Below, piece by piece: positions 1 through 8,800 of a DNA stretch of 28,626 nt (within the stretch, counting starts at the first letter, position 1; each line of letters opens with the position of its first letter). The position numbers were made by a program, and so were the translations under genes. The notes below the pieces were generated by a model, which saw only the letters and a list, made by a program, of their open reading frames with translations, had not been told where the DNA came from and made no database searches. This DNA is from Tritrichomonas foetus. Lineage: Eukaryota > Parabasalia > Tritrichomonadida > Tritrichomonadidae. The stretch covers positions 19,513-48,138 of the forward strand of contig MLAK01000909.1 of assembly GCA_001839685.1 (NCBI GenBank), in the 5' to 3' direction.

Positions 1-53
1 TATAACTATCTATAACTATCTATAACTATTTATAACTATCTATAACTATCTAT
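1..53. repeat. 10-bp tandem repeat (TATAACTATC) at window edge
   Basis: Five consecutive copies of TATAACTATC are visible, the third ending in T instead of C, followed by the partial unit TAT. The array runs off the left edge, so its full length is unknown. A period of 10 puts a TAA stop in every frame within three units, so the array cannot be coding over any length. It resembles a simple-sequence minisatellite; nothing links it to a telomere. Confidence 0.9.
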
Positions 54-421
54 TATTTTCATTTTATCTTTTTTCACAAATTAATCACATTTTAATTTTT
101 TCCAGTGAATGGCCTGTTGAAATCGACAGAATGAAGTGATATCTTCTTCCATATCGAAGTTCCTCATCAATTATAAAATATTTTATAATGATTGTGCTAA
201 TAAAACTATATCAAGAATGATAAAAAAGATAAATCGGGTTTCACCGAGATTATGATACCAGAGAAGGGGATTCAATCAAAAACTAAAATAAAAGACAGCG
301 AAGAAAAAGAATCACACATTTTATATAAATTTGATAGACAACATCTGTATTTAGTAAAAAGACAAATCTTAATATAACCATATTAAAAATAAAAAACAAA
401 AGTGGAAAATCTTTCTCTTCA
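54..421. other. Intergenic, 3' flank of the UBR4-like gene
   Basis: This A+T-rich stretch lies between the left-edge tandem repeat and the stop codon of the minus-strand UBR4-like gene. It should contain that gene's 3' UTR. A short plus-strand open stretch ends at TGA 137-139 with the residues SSEWPVEIDRMK, which look protein-like, but it is closed upstream by a stop inside the tandem repeat and is too short to call. I see no other gene or RNA. Confidence 0.6.
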
Positions 422-3400
422 TTATTTCGTCATGAATGCAGAAATGACAGTAAATGGTCCCTCTATCGTTGGATCAGCTTCCCAAATCCTTGATAACGTC
501 TCGCTCAGTGTTTCACTTGGTAATATGGAAACATCTCTCCAAAGTAATTCCCATGACTCTTTTGCAACAACTTTATCTTGAACACATTTCACAATTTCGT
601 CAGCCCAAATTTTCACAGCTGCGTCTTGATTTACAATCCGCTTTACAATTATTCTTCGACAGGCAATAGACAATTCGTTTCGCATGTACATCAATCTTAC
701 TATTTTCCTTAATTCTTCTTCGGATAACTCAGTTTCATTTGCTTGGATGCTTTTATCCTCTTTTGGAGTTTCTTTATTTTCTGCGTTAGTCTGGTCATTA
801 CCATCTTTTGTCTCATGACTGAATTTTGGTTCTTCAGAGGCTTGGATTGAAATAGATGAAATACATTGGCTACAAAGGTTCATTAGTGATACAATTTTGT
901 CAGTTTGAATGTCTTTATTTTCTGCTTTATTGTTTTTATCAGGTGAATCTACGAAATCGAAAACAGAATTACCAAGAGTCAGCCAATCGAATGAAGGTTG
1001 ATTTAGAATTGCATATTTAGCTGGCAATTTATTTTGATCGATTATAAAAACATCAACTCTGTCACAATTTATGCCATAACCATTATTTGATCCTAATTCA
1101 ATTCTGTTTATTGCTTTTGGTCGAACTTCTTTAGGTTTCAGGGGAAGCATGAATGCACGGAGGCAGTTTACATCAGTACGGCGACCATTTATCATCACCC
1201 ATGGTGGTCTATGATAAGGTGCACTTGCTCCCAGAAAAACACGAAAACCGACAACTAGTTGATTTGGATTTGTTGATTGAATATTCATAACTTTATGTTT
1301 CAGACGATGATCAAAGATGAATCTGGAGCCACTTAAAAGATCATGAACATCTTTACTACTCCTTGGCTCAACAAGTGATAAGTCATTTGTAGATATTCTG
1401 CAATTAGCCCAGAATCTAGCTGGAACTCGAATGTTAGGGATTAACTTAGTATCATTTTTATCATCATCATTGTTTTCAGAATCATCAGCTTCTTCATCGT
1501 CTTCAGACGCTTCAGTTGCAGGTACAATTGTCATTAATTTGCCACTCGAAGGCGAGATTGCATAAATTTCACCTTGAATCTCTATTGTTGATAAATAAAT
1601 GGATGACCCCTCAAATAAATGGATGGACGAATTCGGAAATGCTTTGCTTAGAAGGGAAATGACAACTTCGTTCTTGGAGAAAACAGCAGTCATTACTGCA
1701 CCTGAAGATGTATGCTCAAAGAAATGAGTATTTCCTACTTTGTATATAAATTTAAACGATTTATTGAAATCACCAAGTTGAATAGATACTACATCAATTT
1801 CTTTGTTGATTACTTGAGATAGTCTTGATATGAATAAATCACATCCTGGTGAAGAAATAAATAGTAAATCACTATCTTCACAATAGGAAATGATAGGTGG
1901 CTGCGGAATATTTTTCCATTTAAAGTTTAAGAAGTTTGTAACGTTCACTGGACCAAGAGAAGCACCAACATCTGTTTCTTGAGTCGCTATTTTACCATTA
2001 GAAAAACCAAATATTCCGTATAAAACGTCATTCAGAGCGACAAAAGCAGCAGATGTAAAGTACAGGTTTTCTATAGGGATAAAGCAAGAAACAGGTGAAA
2101 AACAATCACTAGGAACATCATAAATCTTAACAAATGCATTGCAAACCACAGCTAAATGCATAACCTGCATTGGGACCCAAAAAACAGAATTCACAAAAAT
2201 ATTGATTCCTAAATCTTCAAGCATTAATTCAATTTCGTTTGTCACTCTAAATGATCCTTCAGAATCAACGGTAAGAATTACAACATTATATAATGACGAT
2301 ATAGCGATTACTGAAGGATCTAATTCACAAACAGCAATTTGTAAACCAACATAATCAATTTGGAATTGATGAAGTTGTTTAATTTCATAATTTTCTTTCT
2401 TAAATGAATAACTAAACAATTTCTTACCATAACATGATATTAAAATATCACGTGACGGTCCTGCCATTTCCACAAGATGAAGAGGAGTTACAGCTGTACG
2501 TCTCATAAAATGCGTGGATGAATCAATTCGACTTGTAAGAACATTAACCATATCTAAAACACTAACAAGCTTTGGTGAACTTGGTATTGCTTTAAATGCA
2601 ATATCTGATGTCTTTCTCCGATTTTCTGATGCATATTTCTGAATGTTGATTTCTTTTAAGTTAAGAATATCTTCACTTGAGAGTAGTCCTGAAGAAGAAG
2701 GAATTATATCTTGGCTGATTTTTGAAGAAGAAATATTTAGGAAGAGTTTAAGAAGTGCAGAATTGGGAATTTCATTTAATTTTGATTCTTTTTCATCATT
2801 TGCATTTTTCTCATTTGGTAAAACTGGAAATTCTTTTGGAAGATCACCATCTTTACTCATTTTACAATGTCCACTTGGCGCACAGAAACAATTTAGTCTC
2901 TCAAAAGTCATTGCAAATGCAAGATCATGTCCAAAATGACAATATTCAGCACAATGCTCACAGATCACTTCATCACCAGTAATCCCACAAGTGTAGCACC
3001 AAAACATTGGTTTTTTCTTCACCACAGTTTCATTTTCATTTTGATTTTCATCATCATAATTTTCTTCAATGTGGGAGTGATTTTCATTCTCATTATCAGA
3101 TTTATCAACAAGACTAATACATTTTTGTGGATGTTCAGGAAAAGTCCAAATATCAATAGTTTCATCTTTGGCTTTAGTATTGGATTCATCATCTCCAGGG
3201 TTAATATCATCATTCCAAATAGCACTAATTACTGGTTGGCTGTCAGGAAGACCGGCTTTATTTTCAACAAGGCTAATTGGAAGTGCTGAAAGCAATTTTT
3301 TTAAAAGATGAACAAACCCATTTGATACTTCATTCGAAAATGCTGGTAAATGGTTCAATATTTCACAAATATCTGCATTCGTTGGATTGATTGCTGAAAA

Positions 3401-5422
3401 TACTTGTGCGACACACTTTGGATGTTCAAGTGCATTGGAACAAAGTAATTCTAAAACTGCAGTTTTGGATTTTTCATCAATGGCAGAAATAATTTTTGCA
3501 TATTCAACAACCATGTCAACAGCATCTTGTTTAAAGAGTATTTCTAAAACTTTATATTGTGTTTCTTGATCAAGTCTGTTTGCAATTAATGATGCTGAAA
3601 TTGGAGAAAGTTCCAAAAATGTTGCAAATGCTTTATTGTCGTTTAAAGAAAGTAAATATTTAGCAACACCATATGATGTATCAGAATCATCAAAGATTGG
3701 TGCAAGCGATTTCAAAGAATCATACCGAGTATTTTGGTCTTCGAGTGATTTCATTAAGTAAAAAAGACGACGAGATTTTCTTAATTCATAATATTGGAAT
3801 GGCATTTCATCATTCAGAAAATCACGAAGATAACTACAATTCGAGCCATTTAAGTAAAAGTGTAAAGAAAATTCAACCAACAAGTTCAATAATTCATCAT
3901 TTTCATAGTTTTTAAGACATAATACAGCAACATAAACTAAATGAGAATAAGACAAGAAAGGCTTCAATGGAAGACTTATTATAAAATCGTCAATATTTGA
4001 AGGCAATGGAATATCTATAGGATTATGCTCGTATCCAATTGGATAACAATTACACATTGTTAAATATAATTTTTCTTTTGGCGTTATTTCAATTAATTTG
4101 TCATAAAGTGCTTTCAACATTTTAATGATAAAGTCTTCATTGGGGACCTTATCCATAGTTAACAATTTCAGTAGTTTGATATGCGTTAATTCATCAATGT
4201 CAGTTGGATCATCAAATTTAAGATCATCATTTAACAAAATCTTTAAAATTTGATGATAAATATTTTTATCGTTATTTAATTTAGAAATATCGACTTTGCA
4301 ATGAAATAGTGTCTTAGCAGCATCAGAGTCACCATTCTCAACTTTTTCTAATAATTTATCGATTGGTTCATTCATATTTAAGAAATTTTTAATGGCATTA
4401 ATGATATCATTTGATGAATCTGGTAATGGTTGTTCGAAAAATCGAGATAAAATATTGGTTTTATCATTAATTGAATTCAAATAAAAAACATATGATGCCA
4501 TTGCTGCCATTTTCGTTTTTTCAATCAATTTGAATGGAATCGTTTCATCAGGAATAAAAGCATGACAAAGGGAAAGTGCGATAAATTCATGTGGATTGAT
4601 TTCTTCTGAAAAAGGAATTTGTTCACTATTTACCATCGCAAAAAGTGGCCAATAAAGAGTAGATTTTTCAGGAAAATTAGTTGCTTTGATAACTTTTTGA
4701 TAGAAACCGGGAATCTCGAAACGTAGTGGAACTTTAACCTTATAAATATGTTCATAAACAAAAAGAACAATTAAAAATGTAATAATTGGATATTTTGATA
4801 ATTGATTTGAGATTTTTTCGAAGTTCTCTTCTGACGAAATCATTTCGAGAGTGATTCCTTTTATTTCATCATCATTGAAAACATACCCATAAATTTCATC
4901 TTCTTGGCTGATTTTATGAGCTCGGGCTGCTATTTCGATCGAGAAATTGAATAAGTCGGAAACCAGTGGTTTTGGAATCAATTCCATCTTTCTGTGAATC
5001 TCAAAAAATAAATTGATTGAATCTAAATTTTTCGGCTGGCATATCGGATAATATTTTGGGGGATCAATATCATTAAAAATATCGTCACTTAACCCCATCA
5101 AAACTAAAACCGGCTCGAGAGAAGGTAAATTTGCAGCTCGGAGACGCTCGTGCAATAACAAGGCAATTTCGGCCAAATTAATTATCGCGGAAGTGAGGTA
5201 ATCCTGAATCTCAAAGTTAATAAAAAGTCGATCTAAATTCACTTGCATTAAAGAACGGCACCAGTATTTCGTAAAATTATTTAAATCTTCATCTTTGATG
5301 GATTTTACATCAAGAAAAGAGAGCACACGAATAACATCCGTAAGAGTCTGTTCGTTTACTGCGCATCGTCTTCTGTAGTATTTTTCGATCGTACTGATAG
5401 GTCGGAAAGTGGAAAAACTCAT
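422..5422 (-). CDS. UBR4: UBR4-like UBR-box protein (N-recognin type), lacks the C-terminal half of UBR4
   Basis: A 1666-residue protein starting at the ATG at 5422-5420. Residues 1 to about 760 are helical, armadillo-like. A UBR box follows: Cys768, then C809, C812, C821, C824, C828, H829, H832, C845, C847 and C853, matching the UBR zinc-ligand pattern; UBR boxes bind N-terminal degrons. About 970-1310 looks like a beta-propeller (compare VKIYDVPSDCFSPV with VKIYDLSKDALSPT of animal UBR4). About 1345-1465 matches the UBR4 region after the propeller, and about 1560-1610 a helical segment (SIACRRIIVKRIVNQ). The order is the same as in UBR4, but the protein stops about midway along the 5183-residue human protein, and no Cys/His cluster resembling its C-terminal hemiRING is seen. 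An acidic, Asn-rich loop lies between Cys768 and C809. Homology is judged by eye; the family is fairly sure, ligase activity is not. Confidence 0.85.
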   Translation of the reverse strand: MSFSTFRPISTIEKYYRRRCAVNEQTLTDVIRVLSFLDVKSIKDEDLNNFTKYWCRSLMQVNLDRLFINFEIQDYLTSAIINLAEIALLLHERLRAANLPSLEPVLVLMGLSDDIFNDIDPPKYYPICQPKNLDSINLFFEIHRKMELIPKPLVSDLFNFSIEIAARAHKISQEDEIYGYVFNDDEIKGITLEMISSEENFEKISNQLSKYPIITFLIVLFVYEHIYKVKVPLRFEIPGFYQKVIKATNFPEKSTLYWPLFAMVNSEQIPFSEEINPHEFIALSLCHAFIPDETIPFKLIEKTKMAAMASYVFYLNSINDKTNILSRFFEQPLPDSSNDIINAIKNFLNMNEPIDKLLEKVENGDSDAAKTLFHCKVDISKLNNDKNIYHQILKILLNDDLKFDDPTDIDELTHIKLLKLLTMDKVPNEDFIIKMLKALYDKLIEITPKEKLYLTMCNCYPIGYEHNPIDIPLPSNIDDFIISLPLKPFLSYSHLVYVAVLCLKNYENDELLNLLVEFSLHFYLNGSNCSYLRDFLNDEMPFQYYELRKSRRLFYLMKSLEDQNTRYDSLKSLAPIFDDSDTSYGVAKYLLSLNDNKAFATFLELSPISASLIANRLDQETQYKVLEILFKQDAVDMVVEYAKIISAIDEKSKTAVLELLCSNALEHPKCVAQVFSAINPTNADICEILNHLPAFSNEVSNGFVHLLKKLLSALPISLVENKAGLPDSQPVISAIWNDDINPGDDESNTKAKDETIDIWTFPEHPQKCISLVDKSDNENENHSHIEENYDDENQNENETVVKKKPMFWCYTCGITGDEVICEHCAEYCHFGHDLAFAMTFERLNCFCAPSGHCKMSKDGDLPKEFPVLPNEKNANDEKESKLNEIPNSALLKLFLNISSSKISQDIIPSSSGLLSSEDILNLKEINIQKYASENRRKTSDIAFKAIPSSPKLVSVLDMVNVLTSRIDSSTHFMRRTAVTPLHLVEMAGPSRDILISCYGKKLFSYSFKKENYEIKQLHQFQIDYVGLQIAVCELDPSVIAISSLYNVVILTVDSEGSFRVTNEIELMLEDLGINIFVNSVFWVPMQVMHLAVVCNAFVKIYDVPSDCFSPVSCFIPIENLYFTSAAFVALNDVLYGIFGFSNGKIATQETDVGASLGPVNVTNFLNFKWKNIPQPPIISYCEDSDLLFISSPGCDLFISRLSQVINKEIDVVSIQLGDFNKSFKFIYKVGNTHFFEHTSSGAVMTAVFSKNEVVISLLSKAFPNSSIHLFEGSSIYLSTIEIQGEIYAISPSSGKLMTIVPATEASEDDEEADDSENNDDDKNDTKLIPNIRVPARFWANCRISTNDLSLVEPRSSKDVHDLLSGSRFIFDHRLKHKVMNIQSTNPNQLVVGFRVFLGASAPYHRPPWVMINGRRTDVNCLRAFMLPLKPKEVRPKAINRIELGSNNGYGINCDRVDVFIIDQNKLPAKYAILNQPSFDWLTLGNSVFDFVDSPDKNNKAENKDIQTDKIVSLMNLCSQCISSISIQASEEPKFSHETKDGNDQTNAENKETPKEDKSIQANETELSEEELRKIVRLMYMRNELSIACRRIIVKRIVNQDAAVKIWADEIVKCVQDKVVAKESWELLWRDVSILPSETLSETLSRIWEADPTIEGPFTVISAFMTK

Positions 5423-5448
5423 GAAATTTTTGAAACTTTTTGGTTGAA

Positions 5449-5453
5449 AATGA
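5449..5453 (-). promoter_or_regulatory. Possible initiator (TCATT) of the UBR4-like gene
   Basis: On the minus strand TCATT stands 26 bases before the ATG, in the context ATCTCATTTTCAACC. It fits the Trichomonas vaginalis initiator consensus TCA-Py-T/A, which normally lies close to the start codon. The motif is short and common in such A+T-rich DNA, so this is only a candidate. Confidence 0.25.
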
Positions 5454-5538
5454 GATTGTCACTTTTGTCAGAGTTAAGGAAAAGTTTTTTTTTCGAACAA
5501 CGATAAATATCATCCAAAAGTGAGGATATAATTAAAAA

Positions 5539-5700
5539 TCACTTACAAAATACGAGCACAACAAATTTGTCAGGAAAACTTTCACCTACCAAATCAACAT
5601 TTGGAAATTCTTCACCAAATGCTTCAGTATTAGGAATATAGTGAATATAAAAAATTTTCATGCAAGTTATACCAAAAACTGCAAATTTCATGAAATTCAT
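5539..5700 (-). CDS. Small open frame of 53 codons, possible gene fragment
   Basis: An ATG at 5700-5698 opens a 53-residue frame ending in TGA at 5539. A second Met at codon 4 begins a hydrophobic stretch (MKFAVFGITCMKIFYIHYI) like a signal peptide, and the rest (NTEAFGEEFPNVDLVGESFP) uses codons resembling the neighbouring genes. It sits inside a divergent promoter region, which argues against a functional gene. It matches nothing I recognise. It could be a remnant of a secreted protein or a chance frame. Confidence 0.2.
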   Translation of the reverse strand: MNFMKFAVFGITCMKIFYIHYIPNTEAFGEEFPNVDLVGESFPDKFVVLVFCK

Positions 5701-5842
5701 CTCTTTAAACTGTGATGGAAGATTCAAGTAACCGAATATGTTTTCAAATAATCTATCGTTGTTACCTCTTTGAAATATTGAATCATTCAGCCAAATATTT
5801 TTACATTTCCAAAAATAAAGAAAAAGTTAGATATAACCCCAA

Positions 5843-8800
5843 ATGGAAAATGTGCTGTCAAGTATTACCAAATTAGTTGAAACGAAAAGAATCACGAATC
5901 CAGAAGAAGCAATAATGACTCAGTTAATAGATTTGGATCCATTTCTTGATATTACTCTTGACGATTCACAAATATCGCAAATCGAACACATCATTCACTC
6001 GCTTTTTACAATCAATAACGGAGTGTTTAGTATTCAGTGCGCTATATATATTTCGTCTCGATTATTAAAACTTTACTTGAAAAGTAAAACTCCCAAATTA
6101 TGGGATATGATTAATTTTTCAATCCAAAACTCATATTCTACAACAATAATCGCCACAGGATATTTATGCCGCCATCTAGGTGAATCCAATCGAGCACAGC
6201 TTCCACGATTTATCGATCACATATTGAAGAATTGTTCAAAGTATCAATTTGCATCAATTTATGCATTAAGGGCTATATTTAAAGTTGGAAGAAAAGCTGT
6301 CAGCCAATTTGCCAACCAGGCATTCGATTTTACAAATCGAATTATTGGCAATACCAAGCAACACACAATTATGATGGCTCTTAAGTTTTTAAGAGTTTTA
6401 GTTCGAACAGACACTATTCCACTTAATATTATTTTAGAAACAGCTAAAAATATTTTACTCAAAGACAGCGAGCTTCCTTTTATTCAAAATGAAGTTGCAA
6501 TTTTAGTTGCTCGATGTGCCTATCGTCCTTATGAAATTTCTCTTGCTGAAAAATCAAAAGAAAATTCCGAATGGGCAGTTTTATCACGCCGCTCAAATAA
6601 TCAAGTTTATGACTTCACTCCTTCCCTCACAACAATTAATCAATTTCCAACAATCGCCGCACAATCTTTTACTCACTTTATTTCTTTACTAGGGACCGAA
6701 GTTACATCATTTAATCATGTTCAACTTTTTAAATATGTTAGAAGCTTCATCCCCCAAGAAATAACTCGACTAATTCCGCTTTTACCAGGCGACTCCCGCT
6801 TTACCTACTTCCGTGAAATTTCTAAAGAATCAATTAGTGCTCAACAAGTAAAACTATTGAAAATTTTATGCCCCGATGATAATTGTATTAAAGATACAGC
6901 TAATTTGGCTCAATCACTCGCCAATTCTCCTGACAAAGCGAGCAGGAAGCAAGCAATTGAATTTTTTGCAAGTCTGGCAAAATCTCATCCTTTCCTTGTA
7001 AGTAAATATATCTCTTCTTCTTTATCTAATCTTAAAAAATTACTTACAACAAAGGGAGAAAATGATCCAACAACAAATGAAAAGAATAACAATGCTATTT
7101 TTGGAAATTCTTCCGTAATCTCTGCAATTTTGGGAAATTTGTCAATTACTGAGAAAGAAAGTGCAGTTCATGATAACAAATCTGCTTTGGAATCTTTAAT
7201 TAAAACATCTTTAGCAAATGTAATTAATCCAAACATGCCTATTTATGCTGCAATTTTTGAAATTTTGCAAACATTGCCAAAACAATATGCAGCTTTATCA
7301 GTTGTGTCTAAAGCAATCGATACAATCATGCAACTGAAACAACCAAATAAGAAATTATTGAAGTCTGTATTTGCATTCCGCGCCAAGTTTTCAAAACCTT
7401 CACAAAATTCAAAACTTGTAGAATATGCCTTGAAAATCACTCATATTCCTTTACCTATTTCTGTTTTAACGAATTTATGTTCAATGATTCCAAAAATTAA
7501 AGCAAGTCCTGAAGTTGCATATAAAACTACAATAATTATCCTGAAAAGAGCAATGAATATTTTACCTTCACAATCATTAACAAAATCATTTATTAAACAT
7601 CCACTTCCACTTGCTTCTGAATTACTTGATGTGAAAAAACAAACTTTGAAAACAGATGCGTTCTTAAATCAAGTAATTCGAAAATTCCCTTTACTTTTAA
7701 CAGCTGTTCAACCAGATAATCAAAAATTTTTGATGTCAACTGTACTTGAACCAAAGAATCAAAATATGACGACACTTTTAATTTTGGCTTCAATGTGTGA
7801 AGCAAGAATCACTAGAAATTTAGTTCCGTTAAACTTACATAAATATTTACTTTCTTTACTTACTGCTAAAAATACTAATTTATTCCAATCAATTTGTGAG
7901 TGTATTGCTTTATTCGCTCGTTCGCATCCTGAAGTTCTTCCTGATCTTTTTGATTTCATTGAAGCACAGAAAAATGTGAATGGTTCATTATTAACATCAT
8001 CAATTTTTGCACATGTAACTGTACCAAAGCAATATCTTGTTCGTGCCATTAATTATTTAGATGAGCAATTAAAATCACATGGAAATATTGCATTTACTGT
8101 TCATGCACTTCATTCTGTAATTTTAACACATTCAATGCAAATTTCTGCAGTTGGAAATTCAGCAAATCAGTTCCCACATCTCTTTAATACAATGCAGAAT
8201 GCATCATCTTTACAGCCAGTTACTTTACAAATAATTGGTGATTGTTTTAGGAGTTTAATTGAAACATTTTCAAGTGATCTCGTCACTTTAGATTCACCAA
8301 TTTCTAAAACCGTTATTATTTCACTTAGAACTATTGCATTCACACCAATGAGTTATGCGAAAGAAGTCTATTTTAATTGTTCAAGATCTATTTATACTTT
8401 TGCTCATATCTTGACAAATTATGCGCCTATTGTCTTTCCAACTTCAATTGGTGCATCAGTAAACGGTCAGCTTGCTGCATGTGAAGCTTATTCAGATTAC
8501 ATGAAGTTTGAATCCATGTCATTTGATGTTCCAAACATTGTGCCACTTTTATTATCGATTTTACAGACTACAGGTGATATTCGTGCACATCATTTCATTG
8601 TATCAATTGCATCAATGATGAATGAGGAAAATGTTTCTTTTTGGGTGTCAACTGTTCGAAGAGTTTTAGTTACTTCTTCGCTAATTGATTCAACATCACT
8701 AGCAATTGAACCTACACATGAAGTAAAACGTGCTTGTGTTGATATTTCAATGTATATTGTTGATATTATTTCAAATGCATTCATTTTATCAACAGAAAAC

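Larger units (their letters stand above)
5423..5842. other. Divergent promoter region between UBR4-like and HEATR5-like genes
   Basis: These 420 bases separate two genes that read away from each other, so both promoters should lie here. It includes a TCATT candidate initiator for the minus-strand gene and a small minus-strand open frame at 5539-5700 listed separately. Nearest to the plus-strand gene the DNA is A-rich, with no initiator match close to the ATG; TCATT occurs about 60 bases upstream. Confidence 0.5.

Noticed and set aside
84..139. Plus-strand piece ending SSEWPVEIDRMK, possibly the last exon of a gene to the left
   Set aside because: A stop inside the tandem repeat closes the frame upstream and the TTTTTTCCAG before it lacks the trichomonad branch-point/3' splice pattern (ACTAACACACAG).
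2643..3289. Long plus-strand and alternate-frame open stretches opposite the UBR4-like gene
   Set aside because: They overlap a gene with clear conserved domains and are shadows of its composition.
5522..5548. GTAAGT on the minus strand after the small frame at 5539, as a 5' splice site into the UBR4-like gene
   Set aside because: No ACTAACACACAG-type acceptor is seen before the UBR4-like ATG, and that gene has a complete start of its own.
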